Shown piece by piece: positions 36,920 through 45,809 of a stretch of DNA of 64,000 nucleotides. The stretch covers positions 248,001 through 312,000 of the forward strand of contig NZ_VMDU01000002.1 of the NCBI RefSeq assembly GCF_008271465.1, in the 5' to 3' direction. Source of the DNA: Tabrizicola flagellatus (GTDB lineage: Bacteria > Pseudomonadota > Alphaproteobacteria > Rhodobacterales > Rhodobacteraceae). The position numbers were made by a program, and so were the translations under genes. Below the pieces are notes generated by a model. It had not been told where the DNA came from and made no database searches. It saw only the letters and a program-made list of their open reading frames with translations. Position 1 is the first letter of the stretch. Each line of letters starts with the position of its first letter.

Positions 36920-38053
36920 ATGGCAAGACTGAACTGGGGCATGATCGGCGGCGGCGAGGGCAGCCAGATCGGACCGGCGCACCGGCTGGGTGCGCTCGCC
37001 GACGGGCATTTCAACCTGGTGGCGGGCGCCTTCGACCACCGCCCGCGCGAGGGGCGCGAGTTCGCGATGCGCCTCGGCGTCGCCCCTGACCGCGCCTACG
37101 GCGACTGGCGCGAGATGCTGGAGGGCGAACGCAGCCGCGCCGATCGCATCGACCTCGTCACCGTGGCCACCCCGAACTCCACCCATTACGAGATCACCCG
37201 CGCCTTCCTCGAGGCCGGCTTCCATGTGCTGTGCGAAAAGCCGATGACCATGACCGTCGAGGAAGGCGAGGACATCGTCCGCATCGCCCAGCGCACGGGG
37301 CGGATCTGCGCGGTGAACTACTGCTATTCCGCCTATCCGATGATCCGCCAGGCCCGCGCCATGGTCCGTGCGGGGGAGATCGGGAAGGTGCGCCTTGTCG
37401 TTACCAATTTCAGCCACGGTCACCACGGCGACGCGACGGATGCCGACAACCCCCGCGTCCGCTGGCGCTATGACCCGGCGATGGCCGGCGTCTCGGGCCA
37501 GTTCGCCGACTGCGGCATCCATGCGCTCCACATGGCCAGCTTCATCTGCGACGACCAGGTGCAGACGCTTTCGGCCGACTTCGCCTCGACCATCCCCTCG
37601 CGCCAGCTCGAGGACGATGCCATGGTCAACTTCCGCATGGGCAAGGGCACCGTCGGCAGGCTCTGGACCTCGTCGGTGGCCATCGGGCGGCAGCACGGCT
37701 TCGACATCCAGGTCTTCGGCGAAACCGGCGGCCTCCGCTGGGCCTCCGAACAGCCGAACCAGCTGATCTACACCCCGGTCGGAGGGCGCACCCAGATCAT
37801 CGAGAAGGGCGAGGCGGGTCTTTCCGAAGAGGCGCGCCGCCTCTCGCGCGTGGCCATCGCCCACCCCGAGGGCTTTCCGATGGCCGTGGCCAACATCTAC
37901 TGCGAACTGGCCGACGCGATCCGGGGCGAGACGCGCGACGGCCTGCCGCGCGCACCGGACGGGGTGCGGTCCATGGCCGCCGTCCACGCAGCCGTCGCCT
38001 CGGCCAGGGCGGGCGGCGCCTGGGTGGACGCACGGCCGCCGATGTTCCGCTAG
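36920..38053 (+). CDS. Gfo/Idh/MocA family dehydrogenase
   Basis: 377 aa. N-terminal LNWGMIGGGEGSQIGPAHRLG (Rossmann), EKP motif in VLCEKPMTM with Lys, and GQFADCGIHALHM carrying the catalytic His region. It differs clearly from the first dehydrogenase of the operon and belongs to the group that carries a GGGxGSxIGxxHR start. Probably acts on a second inositol isomer or a glycoside derivative. Ends 4 bp inside the convergent LacI gene. Substrate inferred only from operon membership. Confidence 0.85.
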   Translation: MARLNWGMIGGGEGSQIGPAHRLGALADGHFNLVAGAFDHRPREGREFAMRLGVAPDRAYGDWREMLEGERSRADRIDLVTVATPNSTHYEITRAFLEAGFHVLCEKPMTMTVEEGEDIVRIAQRTGRICAVNYCYSAYPMIRQARAMVRAGEIGKVRLVVTNFSHGHHGDATDADNPRVRWRYDPAMAGVSGQFADCGIHALHMASFICDDQVQTLSADFASTIPSRQLEDDAMVNFRMGKGTVGRLWTSSVAIGRQHGFDIQVFGETGGLRWASEQPNQLIYTPVGGRTQIIEKGEAGLSEEARRLSRVAIAHPEGFPMAVANIYCELADAIRGETRDGLPRAPDGVRSMAAVHAAVASARAGGAWVDARPPMFR

Positions 38054-39084
38054 GCCCGCGCTCCCGGCGCCGGTCCGCCAGCCACCGGACGCAGCGTTCC
38101 CCGCTCCGCCACGATGCAGGGGAAGATGCGCACCTCGGGCGGCAGATCCGGCGCCTCGATCCGCGCCACCACCATCCCGATCGCCGCGGCGATGATGTCG
38201 GCCACCGGCTGGCGGATCGTCGTCAGCCCGATCAGCGGCCATCGCGCCATCTCCATGTCGTTCAGCCCGATCAGGCCGATGTCCCCGGGCACCGTCAGCC
38301 CGGCCGCGCGGATCGCGCTCATGGCGCCGATGGCCAGAAGGTCGTCGCCACAGAACCAGGCCTCGACCCTGCGGCCTGTCGGCCCGGACAGCAGACGTTC
38401 CATTTCCTCGCGTCCCGCCTCGAAGGCATAGGCGCTGGCATGGCTGATCTCGACCTCGACCCCCGCCACCCCTTCCAGCGCCGCGAGGAACCCCGCGCGG
38501 CGGTCCTCGGTCGAACTGGCCGCGACCGGCCCCCCCAGAAAGCCCAGACGGCGATAGCCCCGCGCCAGCAGCGTCTCGGCCGCCATGCGCCCGCAGGCCA
38601 GGTTGTCGATGGTGGCGACGGCCACATCCGGCGCCCCGCCTGCCCGGCCGAAGGCGTGCACCACCGGCAGGCCGGCCTTTCGGAACGCTTCGGCAAAGCT
38701 GGGTGGCAGGGTGGACGAGGCGACGATCACCCCGTCCACCGAATATTGCCGCAGCATCCTGACCGTCGCCGCCGGATCGGTCGCATCGGTCAGGTTCACC
38801 AGCAGGGGCCGCAGCCCCCGATCCTGCAAGCCGCGGGTGAACAGATCGAACACCTCCAGCATCAGCGGGTTGTGGAAGTTGTTCACCACCAGCCCGATCA
38901 TCTTGGTCCGTCCGGTGGTCAGGCTGGACGCCAGCGCGTTCGGCGCATAGCCCAGTTCCGCCGCCGCCTTCTCCACCTTGGCCCGGGTCCGGGCCGAGAC
39001 CGAGGCCCCGGGCGTAAAGCTGCGCGACACGGCCGAGCGCGACACGCCCGCCCGTTCCGCCACCTCTTTCAGCGTCACCGCCAT
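38050..39084 (-). CDS. LacI-family regulator of the inositol module
   Basis: 344 aa from ATG 39084, which puts the HTH (TLKEVAERAGVSRSAVSRSF) at the N-terminus; the longer frame begins in the promoter region. The PGASVS turn and DNA-hinge are followed by a sugar-binding domain with VVNNFHNPLMLEVFD. Convergent with the Gfo/Idh gene. It is the only regulator near the iol genes and the likely binder of the TTGCAACCGGTTGCAA site. Many Rhizobiales use an RpiR-type IolR instead. Confidence 0.88.
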   Translation of the reverse strand: MAVTLKEVAERAGVSRSAVSRSFTPGASVSARTRAKVEKAAAELGYAPNALASSLTTGRTKMIGLVVNNFHNPLMLEVFDLFTRGLQDRGLRPLLVNLTDATDPAATVRMLRQYSVDGVIVASSTLPPSFAEAFRKAGLPVVHAFGRAGGAPDVAVATIDNLACGRMAAETLLARGYRRLGFLGGPVAASSTEDRRAGFLAALEGVAGVEVEISHASAYAFEAGREEMERLLSGPTGRRVEAWFCGDDLLAIGAMSAIRAAGLTVPGDIGLIGLNDMEMARWPLIGLTTIRQPVADIIAAAIGMVVARIEAPDLPPEVRIFPCIVAERGTLRPVAGGPAPGARA

Positions 39085-39172
39085 CGCCCGCCGCTCCCGT
39101 TCGCCTGCCCCGCCACTATACATGCCGCTCCGCCGCTGCAAACCGGCGGGTCAGGGGCACGAAATGCGCCCT

Positions 39173-39200
39173 TTGCAGGGCCCTTGCGCCCGGCTATGAC
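39173..39200 (+). promoter_or_regulatory. Possible lysA promoter
   Basis: TTGCAG (39173-39178), 16-bp spacer, TATGAC (39195-39200), 29 bp before the lysA start codon. Matches the sigma-70 pattern moderately. lysA would need its own promoter here because the gene upstream points the other way. Confidence 0.45.
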
Positions 39201-39228
39201 GACGCGGAACGGACCCCGGGGGGCAGCC

Positions 39229-40494
39229 ATGGACCATTTCCTCTACCGCAACGGCACGCTGCATGCCGAAGGCGTGGCGATCCCCGACATCGCCGCCACG
39301 GTCGGCACACCCTTCTATGTCTATTCCACCGCCACGCTGACCCGGCACTACCACCTCTTCACCGAGGCGCTCAGCCCCCTGCCGCATCTCGTCTGCTTCG
39401 CGATCAAGTCGCTGTCGAACGTCGCGGTGCTCAGGACGCTCGGCAACCTCGGCGCGGGGATGGATGTGGTCTCGGGCGGGGAATATCTGCGCGCGAAGGC
39501 TGCCGGCGTGCCGGGCGAGCGCATCGTGTTCTCGGGTGTGGGGAAAACGCGCGAAGAGATGCGGCTCGCTCTCACCGGCGGCATCCGCCAGTTCAACGTC
39601 GAAAGCGAACCCGAACTGCGCGCCCTGTCCGAGGTGGCGACCTCGCTGGGCCTGACCGCGCCAATCACCATCCGCGTCAACCCGGACGTGGACGCGCGGA
39701 CGCATGAAAAGATCGCCACCGGCAAGAAGGAAAACAAGTTCGGCATCCCCATCGCCCGCGCCTCCGAGGTCTATGCCGAGGCCGCCGCCCTGCCGGGCAT
39801 CAAGGTTGTCGGCATCGACGTCCACATCGGCAGCCAGCTGACCGAACTGGAACCTTTCGAGCAGGCCTATCTCAAGGTCGCCGACCTCACCCGCCGCCTG
39901 CGCGCCGAGGGCCACACGATCACCCGCCTCGACCTCGGCGGCGGCCTCGGCATCCCCTATACCCGCTCGAACGAGGCGCCGCCCCTGCCCACCGACTACG
40001 GCGCGCTGATCAAGCGCACCGTGGGCGATCTCGGCTGCGAGGTGGAGATCGAGCCGGGCCGGCTGATCTCGGGCAATGCCGGGCTGCTGGTGGCCAGCGT
40101 GATCTATGTGAAGAACGGCGAGGGGCGGGATTTCCTGATCCTCGACGCCGCGATGAACGACCTCGTGCGCCCCTCGATGTATGGCGCGCATCACGACATC
40201 GTCCCCGTCGCCGAACCCCCCGTCGCCGCGCCGACGCGGGAATTCGACGTGGTCGGCCCGGTCTGCGAAACCGGCGACACCTTCGCCAGGGGCCGCGACC
40301 TGCCGCTCCTGGCCGAGGGCGACCTCGTCGCCTTCCGCTCGGCCGGCGCCTATGGCGCGGTCATGGCGTCCGAATACAATACCCGCCCGCTGGTGCCCGA
40401 GGTGCTGGTGAACGGGGATCACTTCGCCGTCATCCGCGCGCGACCGAGCTTTGACGAAATCCTCAATCGCGATACCATCCCCCCATGGCTGTGA
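39229..40494 (+). CDS. lysA: Diaminopimelate decarboxylase
   Basis: 421 aa from ATG 39229 (GGGGGGCAGCC upstream). PLP-dependent fold type III: Schiff-base Lys in VCFAIKSLSN, HIGSQ, glycine loop DLGGGLGIPY, EPGR, and the second-subunit CETGDTFA with the catalytic Cys, then GAYG. It makes L-lysine from meso-diaminopimelate. Length is normal. The upstream in-frame extension is antisense to the LacI gene. TIGR02302 follows 27 bp downstream, an arrangement I know from Rhodobacterales. Confidence 0.96.
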   Translation: MDHFLYRNGTLHAEGVAIPDIAATVGTPFYVYSTATLTRHYHLFTEALSPLPHLVCFAIKSLSNVAVLRTLGNLGAGMDVVSGGEYLRAKAAGVPGERIVFSGVGKTREEMRLALTGGIRQFNVESEPELRALSEVATSLGLTAPITIRVNPDVDARTHEKIATGKKENKFGIPIARASEVYAEAAALPGIKVVGIDVHIGSQLTELEPFEQAYLKVADLTRRLRAEGHTITRLDLGGGLGIPYTRSNEAPPLPTDYGALIKRTVGDLGCEVEIEPGRLISGNAGLLVASVIYVKNGEGRDFLILDAAMNDLVRPSMYGAHHDIVPVAEPPVAAPTREFDVVGPVCETGDTFARGRDLPLLAEGDLVAFRSAGAYGAVMASEYNTRPLVPEVLVNGDHFAVIRARPSFDEILNRDTIPPWL

Positions 40495-40521
40495 CGCATG
40501 GTCCGGTCCCAGGCAGGTGAG

Positions 40522-43128
40522 ATGACCGGAGAGACACCCCAACCCCCGCTGAAATCGCTGGTCTGGCCGATGCGCCTGACACTGGCGGGGCTTTGGGCGG
40601 AACGGCTGGCGCGGGCCTTCTGGCCGCTCTGGTCGCTGGTGCTCGTCACGCTCTCGGCGCTGGCCTTCGGGGTGCAGGACCTCGGGCCCCTCCACTATGC
40701 CCAGGCGGGCGGGGCCATCGTCGTCATCGCCGCGCTGATCCTCCTGGCCTGGGGCATCCGCCGCTTCCGCCGGCCGACGGCGATGGACGCGCTGGACCGC
40801 ATCGACGCCACCATGCCCGGCCGGCCCATCGCCGCGCTCCGCGACACCCAGGCCATCGGCGCGCATGACCCCGCCTCGCTCGCCGTCTGGCGCGCGCACC
40901 AGGAGCGCATGGCCGCCCGCGCCGCCGGCGCCCGCCCCGTCCAGCCCGACCTGCGCCTGTCCTCGCGCGACCGCTATTCCCTGCGCTACGTCGCCCTGAC
41001 CGCCTTCGTCATGGCCGCGCTCTTCGGATCCTTCTGGCGCGCGGGGTCCGTCGCCGGCCTCACCCCCGGCGCCGCCGTCGCCATGCCCGGCGGCCCCAGC
41101 TGGGAGGCCTGGGCCCAGCCCCCGGCCTATACCGGCAAGCCCTCGCTCTACCTGAACGAGGTGACCGACCCCGCGCTCGACCTGCCCTCCGGCACCCGGG
41201 TCCAGATCCGGCTCTACGGCCCGGAAGGCGACCTCACCGTCCGCCAGACCGTCGCCGATGCCCCGCCCCCGCCCGACCCCGCGCCCGGCGGTGCCAGCGT
41301 CACCCCCGCCGCCGCCGTCCCGAACGCCATGCAGGGCGTCCACGACCTGACCGTCACCCGCTCCGGCGACCTCGCCATCGAGGGCCCCGGCGGGCGCGAA
41401 TGGCAGATCACCGCCATCCCCGACCGCGCCCCTACCGTCGAGGTCACCGGCGACATGGTGCGCGAGGCCGATGGCCGCTTCAAGCAGTCGTTCAAGGCCA
41501 GCGACGACTACGGCGTCACCGCCGGCCGCGTGACCATCACGCTCGACCTCGCGAAGATCGACCGCCGCCACGGCCTGACCGTCGATCCCGAACCCGTGGA
41601 CCCCGTCACCCTCGACCTGCCGATGCCGCGCAAGGGCAGCCGCACCGAACTGACCTCGACCCTGGTCGACGACCTGTCGAAACATGTCTTCGCCAACCTG
41701 CCGGTCACCATGACCTTCACCGTCGCCGACGCCGGCGGGAACGAGGGCTCCTCGGCCCCCTACCAGGTCACGCTGCACGGCAAGCGGTTCTTCGACCCGC
41801 TGGCCGCCGCGCTGATCGAGATGCGCCGCGACATCCTGTGGAACCGCGTCAACGCTCCCCGCGCGCTGGAACTCCTCAAGGCCGTCACCAACCGCCCCGA
41901 GGGCTTCATCCGCCACGACCGCGCCTTCCTGCATCTGCGCGTCCTGATGCGCGACCTCGAGGCGCAGCAGGCCAGCCTCTCGACCGAGGCCCGCGACGCC
42001 ATCGCCGAAAAGCTCTGGACCATCGCGCTGATGGTCGAGGAAGGGAATCTGCAATCCGCCTTCGAACGCCTGCAACGTGCGCAGGACCGGCTGGACGAGG
42101 CGATCAGGAACGGCGCCTCGCCCGAGGAAATCGACCAGCTGATGAAGGAAATGCAGCAGGCGCTGAACGAATACATGCGCGAACTGGCGCAAGAGGCGCA
42201 GCGCAACCCCGGCGACCAGCAGCAGCAGCAGATGATGCAGGGCCAGATGATGTCGGGCGACCAGCTGCAGGAGATGCTCGACAAGCTGCAAGAGCTGATG
42301 GAGCAGGGCCGCACCGCCGAGGCGGCCGAGCTGATGGAACAGCTGCGCCAGCTGATGCAGAACATGCAGGTGGTGCAGGGCCAGCAGGGGCAGGGCCAGG
42401 GGCAGAACGGCCCGATGAACGACCTCGGCCAGACGCTGCGCGACCAGCAGGACCTGTCGGACGATGCCTTCCGCGACCTGCAGGGCGTGCCGCGCAACCA
42501 GGATCAGCAGGGCCAGGGGCAACAGCAGGGCCAGGACCAGCAGGGGCAGGGCCAGCAACCCGGTCAGGAACAGGGCCAGGGCCAGGATGGGCAGGACCAG
42601 CAGGGCGGCCAGGGCGGGGCCACCGACGACCGCAGCCTGTCCGACCGCCAGCGCGAATTGCGCCAGCGGCTGAACCAGCTCCAGCAGGGCCAGTTGCCCG
42701 GCGACGGCACCGAACAGGGCGAGGAGGGCCGCCGCAGCCTCGACCGCGCCGGCCGCGCGATGGAACAGGCCGAGGAGGCGCTCCGCGACGGCGACCTCGA
42801 CGGCGCTCTCGACCGCCAGGCCGAGGCGATGGAGGCGCTGCGCGACGGGATGCAGCAGTTCGGGCAGGCCCTTGCCGAGGAACAGCGCCAGAACCGCGAT
42901 GCCCAGGGCGGCGACCGCGAATTCGGTTCGGCCGATCCGAACGGCACCGACCCGCTGGGCCGCCGCCAGGGCGAAACCGCCCGCATCGGCTCGGACGAGA
43001 ACATGGTGCAGAACGACCCCGACCAGCGCGCCCAGGAACTGCTCGATGAAATCCGCCGCCGCTCGGGCGAACTGGCCCGGCCGCTCGAGGAACTGGATTA
43101 CCTCAAGCGCCTGTTGCAGATGTTCTAG
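40522..43128 (+). CDS. TIGR02302 family membrane protein with Gln/Gly-rich region
   Basis: 868 aa if started at ATG 40522 (AGGTGAG just upstream); ATG 40498 is possible but has no ribosome binding site. Three N-terminal membrane spans (about residues 35-55, 63-83 and 155-175), a large soluble middle, then a helical region (about 490-560) and a low-complexity segment of QG/QQ repeats (about 563-700), with a helical C-terminus. Matches the DUF4175/TIGR02302 type found after lysA in Rhodobacterales. Function unknown; the repeats may be a flexible spacer or assembly surface. Confidence 0.85.
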   Translation: MTGETPQPPLKSLVWPMRLTLAGLWAERLARAFWPLWSLVLVTLSALAFGVQDLGPLHYAQAGGAIVVIAALILLAWGIRRFRRPTAMDALDRIDATMPGRPIAALRDTQAIGAHDPASLAVWRAHQERMAARAAGARPVQPDLRLSSRDRYSLRYVALTAFVMAALFGSFWRAGSVAGLTPGAAVAMPGGPSWEAWAQPPAYTGKPSLYLNEVTDPALDLPSGTRVQIRLYGPEGDLTVRQTVADAPPPPDPAPGGASVTPAAAVPNAMQGVHDLTVTRSGDLAIEGPGGREWQITAIPDRAPTVEVTGDMVREADGRFKQSFKASDDYGVTAGRVTITLDLAKIDRRHGLTVDPEPVDPVTLDLPMPRKGSRTELTSTLVDDLSKHVFANLPVTMTFTVADAGGNEGSSAPYQVTLHGKRFFDPLAAALIEMRRDILWNRVNAPRALELLKAVTNRPEGFIRHDRAFLHLRVLMRDLEAQQASLSTEARDAIAEKLWTIALMVEEGNLQSAFERLQRAQDRLDEAIRNGASPEEIDQLMKEMQQALNEYMRELAQEAQRNPGDQQQQQMMQGQMMSGDQLQEMLDKLQELMEQGRTAEAAELMEQLRQLMQNMQVVQGQQGQGQGQNGPMNDLGQTLRDQQDLSDDAFRDLQGVPRNQDQQGQGQQQGQDQQGQGQQPGQEQGQGQDGQDQQGGQGGATDDRSLSDRQRELRQRLNQLQQGQLPGDGTEQGEEGRRSLDRAGRAMEQAEEALRDGDLDGALDRQAEAMEALRDGMQQFGQALAEEQRQNRDAQGGDREFGSADPNGTDPLGRRQGETARIGSDENMVQNDPDQRAQELLDEIRRRSGELARPLEELDYLKRLLQMF

Positions 43129-43270
43129 ATCACGCCTGTGCGAGCCTCGCGCGACTCATTGACAGGCCGGCGCTTTCGATCCTAGCCATATAAGCCCTTC
43201 GCGAAACGAATGTTTTTCGTGGTGGGACATTGCTGTAGTCCGCCGTTTTCGGAACAAGGTTTTGTCAACA

Positions 43271-45739
43271 ATGCCCGCTACCAATACCGTGGAGACGCCC
43301 GGTCTCCTTCAGCCATTTGCAGGTCGAGAGATGGAACCCAGGACGCTTGAAGCCACCGCCGTGGTCCGCCGAAACTCCATCGCCTTTGTCGAACGGCTGT
43401 TCTCGCTCTACGCCGACCGCCGGCCGGTGGTGCTGGTGTCTGATGCCGACCAGGCCGCACGGTTGCCCGGATTGAAGGTCGACCGCTGCATCGATCCCGG
43501 CGAAGGATCGGGCTGGCTTGCCGCGCAGCATCCGGTGATCCTCGACGATCTGCCGGCGCAAGTCAGCTACACCTCGGGCACCGAGGGTCTGCCGAAGGGC
43601 ATCCTTCTGACCTACCGCAATCTCGGCTACACCACCGAGCGCATCATCGAGGTGATGCGGATGACCGACGAGGTCCGGGAATATGTCGGCGTGCCCGCGA
43701 CCTTCAGCTTCGGCATGGCCCGCTTTCGCGCGGTCAGCGCCGTTGGCGGGCTGGCCTACATCCCGCCGCGCGGCTTCGATCCGGCGGAACTTGCGCGGAT
43801 GCTGGCTTCGGGCGAGGTCAACGCACTGTCCGCCGTGCCGACGCTCTTGCGTATTCTCCTGTCGGACCCCTCGATCATCGGCGAGGCCGGCAAGGCGCTG
43901 CGCTGGCTGGAAATCGGCTCGCAGGCCATGACGGCCGAGGAAAAGCGCCAGGTCCGCGCGATGTTTCCCAGTGCCCGGATCGTCCAGCACTACGGCCTGA
44001 CCGAGGCCTCGCGCAGCACCTTCCTCGTGATCTCGGAGGCTCCCGACGCGATGCTCGACTCGGTCGGGCGTCCGGTGGGCGAGGGCGAGGTTGCGCTTTC
44101 CGCCGACGGCCGCATCCGCATCCGCGGCCCCCAGGTCGCCCGCTACCGGATCGACGCCGAGGGCCTGCACGAGCTGACCGACGCCGAGGGCTGGCTTCAG
44201 ACCAACGACCTCGGGCATCTGACCGAGGGTTACCTGTTCTTCGACGGCCGCGCCGACGACCTGATCAACTGCGGTGGCCAGAAGATCGTGCCCGACCAGC
44301 TGGAAGACCGCATCCGCGCCCGGCTGAAACCCGGCCTTGCGATCGCTGTGGCCAAGGTGCCCGACCCCCAGCGCGGCGATGGCGTGCTGGTGGCGCTGGC
44401 CGGACCCGAGGACCAGACCGCCCTCGTCAAACAGGCCGCGACCGCCGCGCTGGCCGAGATGGGCATCTCCGCCGGCAGCGCGCTGCATGTCATGGCGCTG
44501 GACTCGCTGCCCGTCACCGGCACCGGCAAGGTCCAGCGCCGTGTCCTGGCCGAACAGTTCGCCCAGCGCAGGGTCACCGCTCCCCCGACCCGCGCCCGTG
44601 GCGAGATCACAGATGTCCGCTCGCTCTTCCAGCACGAATTCGCTGGCGAGACGGTCGGTCCCGACGACACATTCGAAAGCCTCGGCGGTGATTCCCTGCA
44701 CTACATCCAGTTCACGCTGGCCTACGAGTCCCGCTTCGGCCAGCTGCCCGACGACTGGGAGAAGCTGACCGTCGCCCAGCTCCAGGCCCATGCCGATGCC
44801 CGCGACACCTCCTCCTGGCGGCGGCTCGAGACGGTGACCCTGGCCCGCGCCTTCTTCATGATCTGCATCGTCGCGCTGCATACCGAGGCCTTTGTCTATT
44901 CCTCGAACTGGGGCGCGGCCTATTTCCTGGTCATGCTGGCCGGCTACTCCGTCGCCCGCTTCCAGCTGCCCGAGATCCTCCGCTCCGGCAGCACCCGGAC
45001 GATCTGGGGCACGATCCGCTACGTCGCGATCCCGACCATCCTGATGGGGGTCTTCCTCGAGCTTGCCACCCGCAAGTTCGAATGGCCCTCGCTGCTCCTC
45101 GTGTCGAACTACGTCGATCCGAACACGATCCGCGGCTACACCTTCTACTTCGTCGAGTTCTACATCCAGATCCTGATCCTGGCCGCCCTCTTCTTCTCCT
45201 TCGCCCCCGTGCGCCGGGCCTTCGCCGCGCGCCCCATGCTCAGCGCCGTCCTCTTCTTCCTCGCCACCGCCGCGCTCGACTACGGCATCGAGCAGATCTG
45301 GACCGGCGACTACAACTACGACCGCACGCCCTGGCACTACGGCTGGTGCTTCGCCCTCGGCATGGTCCTCGCCACCGCCAAGGACCTGCCCTCGCGCCTC
45401 TTCGCCCTCGCGCTGTCGCTCGTCACCGTCTTCGCCTACTGGCATCTGACCTCGGCCGCCTTCTACGTCGCCGGCGGCTGCATCGCGGTCCTCTTCATCC
45501 GCAGCTTCACCGTCCCCGCCCCGGTCAAGGTCATCATCGCCGAAATCGCCGGCGCCTCGATGTTCATGTACCTGACGCACTATCAGATGATCTCGCTGGT
45601 CGACAAAATCTTCGGCGAGCATCGCCCCTGGCTCGCCCTGATCCTGTCGATCATCGTCGCGATCATCTTCGCCCACCTCTACGCCTGGGCCGAGAAGCTC
45701 GTCCTCAAGCCCCGCCGCCAGGCTGTCCCCGCCGAATAG
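43271..45739 (+). CDS. Fused adenylation - carrier protein - membrane acyltransferase
   Basis: 822 aa from ATG 43271 (a TTG at 43262 is also in frame). Residues about 95-430 are an ANL adenylation domain: SYTSGTEGLPKG (A3), QHYGLTEAS (A5), TNDLGHLTEGYLFFDGRADD (A7/A8) and TGTGKVQRR (A10). A carrier domain follows with GGDSLHY, whose Ser (about 474) would bear phosphopantetheine. From about 523 there are 8-10 membrane spans in an acyltransferase-3-like pattern. The N-terminal A1-A2 part is abbreviated. Suggests activation, tethering and membrane transfer of an acyl or aminoacyl group in one chain. Confidence 0.82.
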   Translation: MPATNTVETPGLLQPFAGREMEPRTLEATAVVRRNSIAFVERLFSLYADRRPVVLVSDADQAARLPGLKVDRCIDPGEGSGWLAAQHPVILDDLPAQVSYTSGTEGLPKGILLTYRNLGYTTERIIEVMRMTDEVREYVGVPATFSFGMARFRAVSAVGGLAYIPPRGFDPAELARMLASGEVNALSAVPTLLRILLSDPSIIGEAGKALRWLEIGSQAMTAEEKRQVRAMFPSARIVQHYGLTEASRSTFLVISEAPDAMLDSVGRPVGEGEVALSADGRIRIRGPQVARYRIDAEGLHELTDAEGWLQTNDLGHLTEGYLFFDGRADDLINCGGQKIVPDQLEDRIRARLKPGLAIAVAKVPDPQRGDGVLVALAGPEDQTALVKQAATAALAEMGISAGSALHVMALDSLPVTGTGKVQRRVLAEQFAQRRVTAPPTRARGEITDVRSLFQHEFAGETVGPDDTFESLGGDSLHYIQFTLAYESRFGQLPDDWEKLTVAQLQAHADARDTSSWRRLETVTLARAFFMICIVALHTEAFVYSSNWGAAYFLVMLAGYSVARFQLPEILRSGSTRTIWGTIRYVAIPTILMGVFLELATRKFEWPSLLLVSNYVDPNTIRGYTFYFVEFYIQILILAALFFSFAPVRRAFAARPMLSAVLFFLATAALDYGIEQIWTGDYNYDRTPWHYGWCFALGMVLATAKDLPSRLFALALSLVTVFAYWHLTSAAFYVAGGCIAVLFIRSFTVPAPVKVIIAEIAGASMFMYLTHYQMISLVDKIFGEHRPWLALILSIIVAIIFAHLYAWAEKLVLKPRRQAVPAE

Positions 45740-45809
45740 GGGGGCGTCCGCGCCCCTCACCCGCCCTTAACCGCGATGCGCTTCCCTCCCCCCAAAGGAG
45801 CCCACGCGC

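Noticed and set aside
39151-42558. 1135-aa leftward open frame
   Set aside because: Antisense to lysA and TIGR02302; its Leu/His/Val-rich repeats mirror the CAG/GGC repeats of the true gene.
43159-43194. TTGACA...TATAAG promoter for the fused acyltransferase gene
   Set aside because: The two boxes are 24 bp apart, too far for a normal sigma-70 promoter; kept out of the feature list.
43265-45760. 831-aa leftward open frame
   Set aside because: Antisense to the adenylation-carrier-acyltransferase gene; high GC removes stop codons on the opposite strand.
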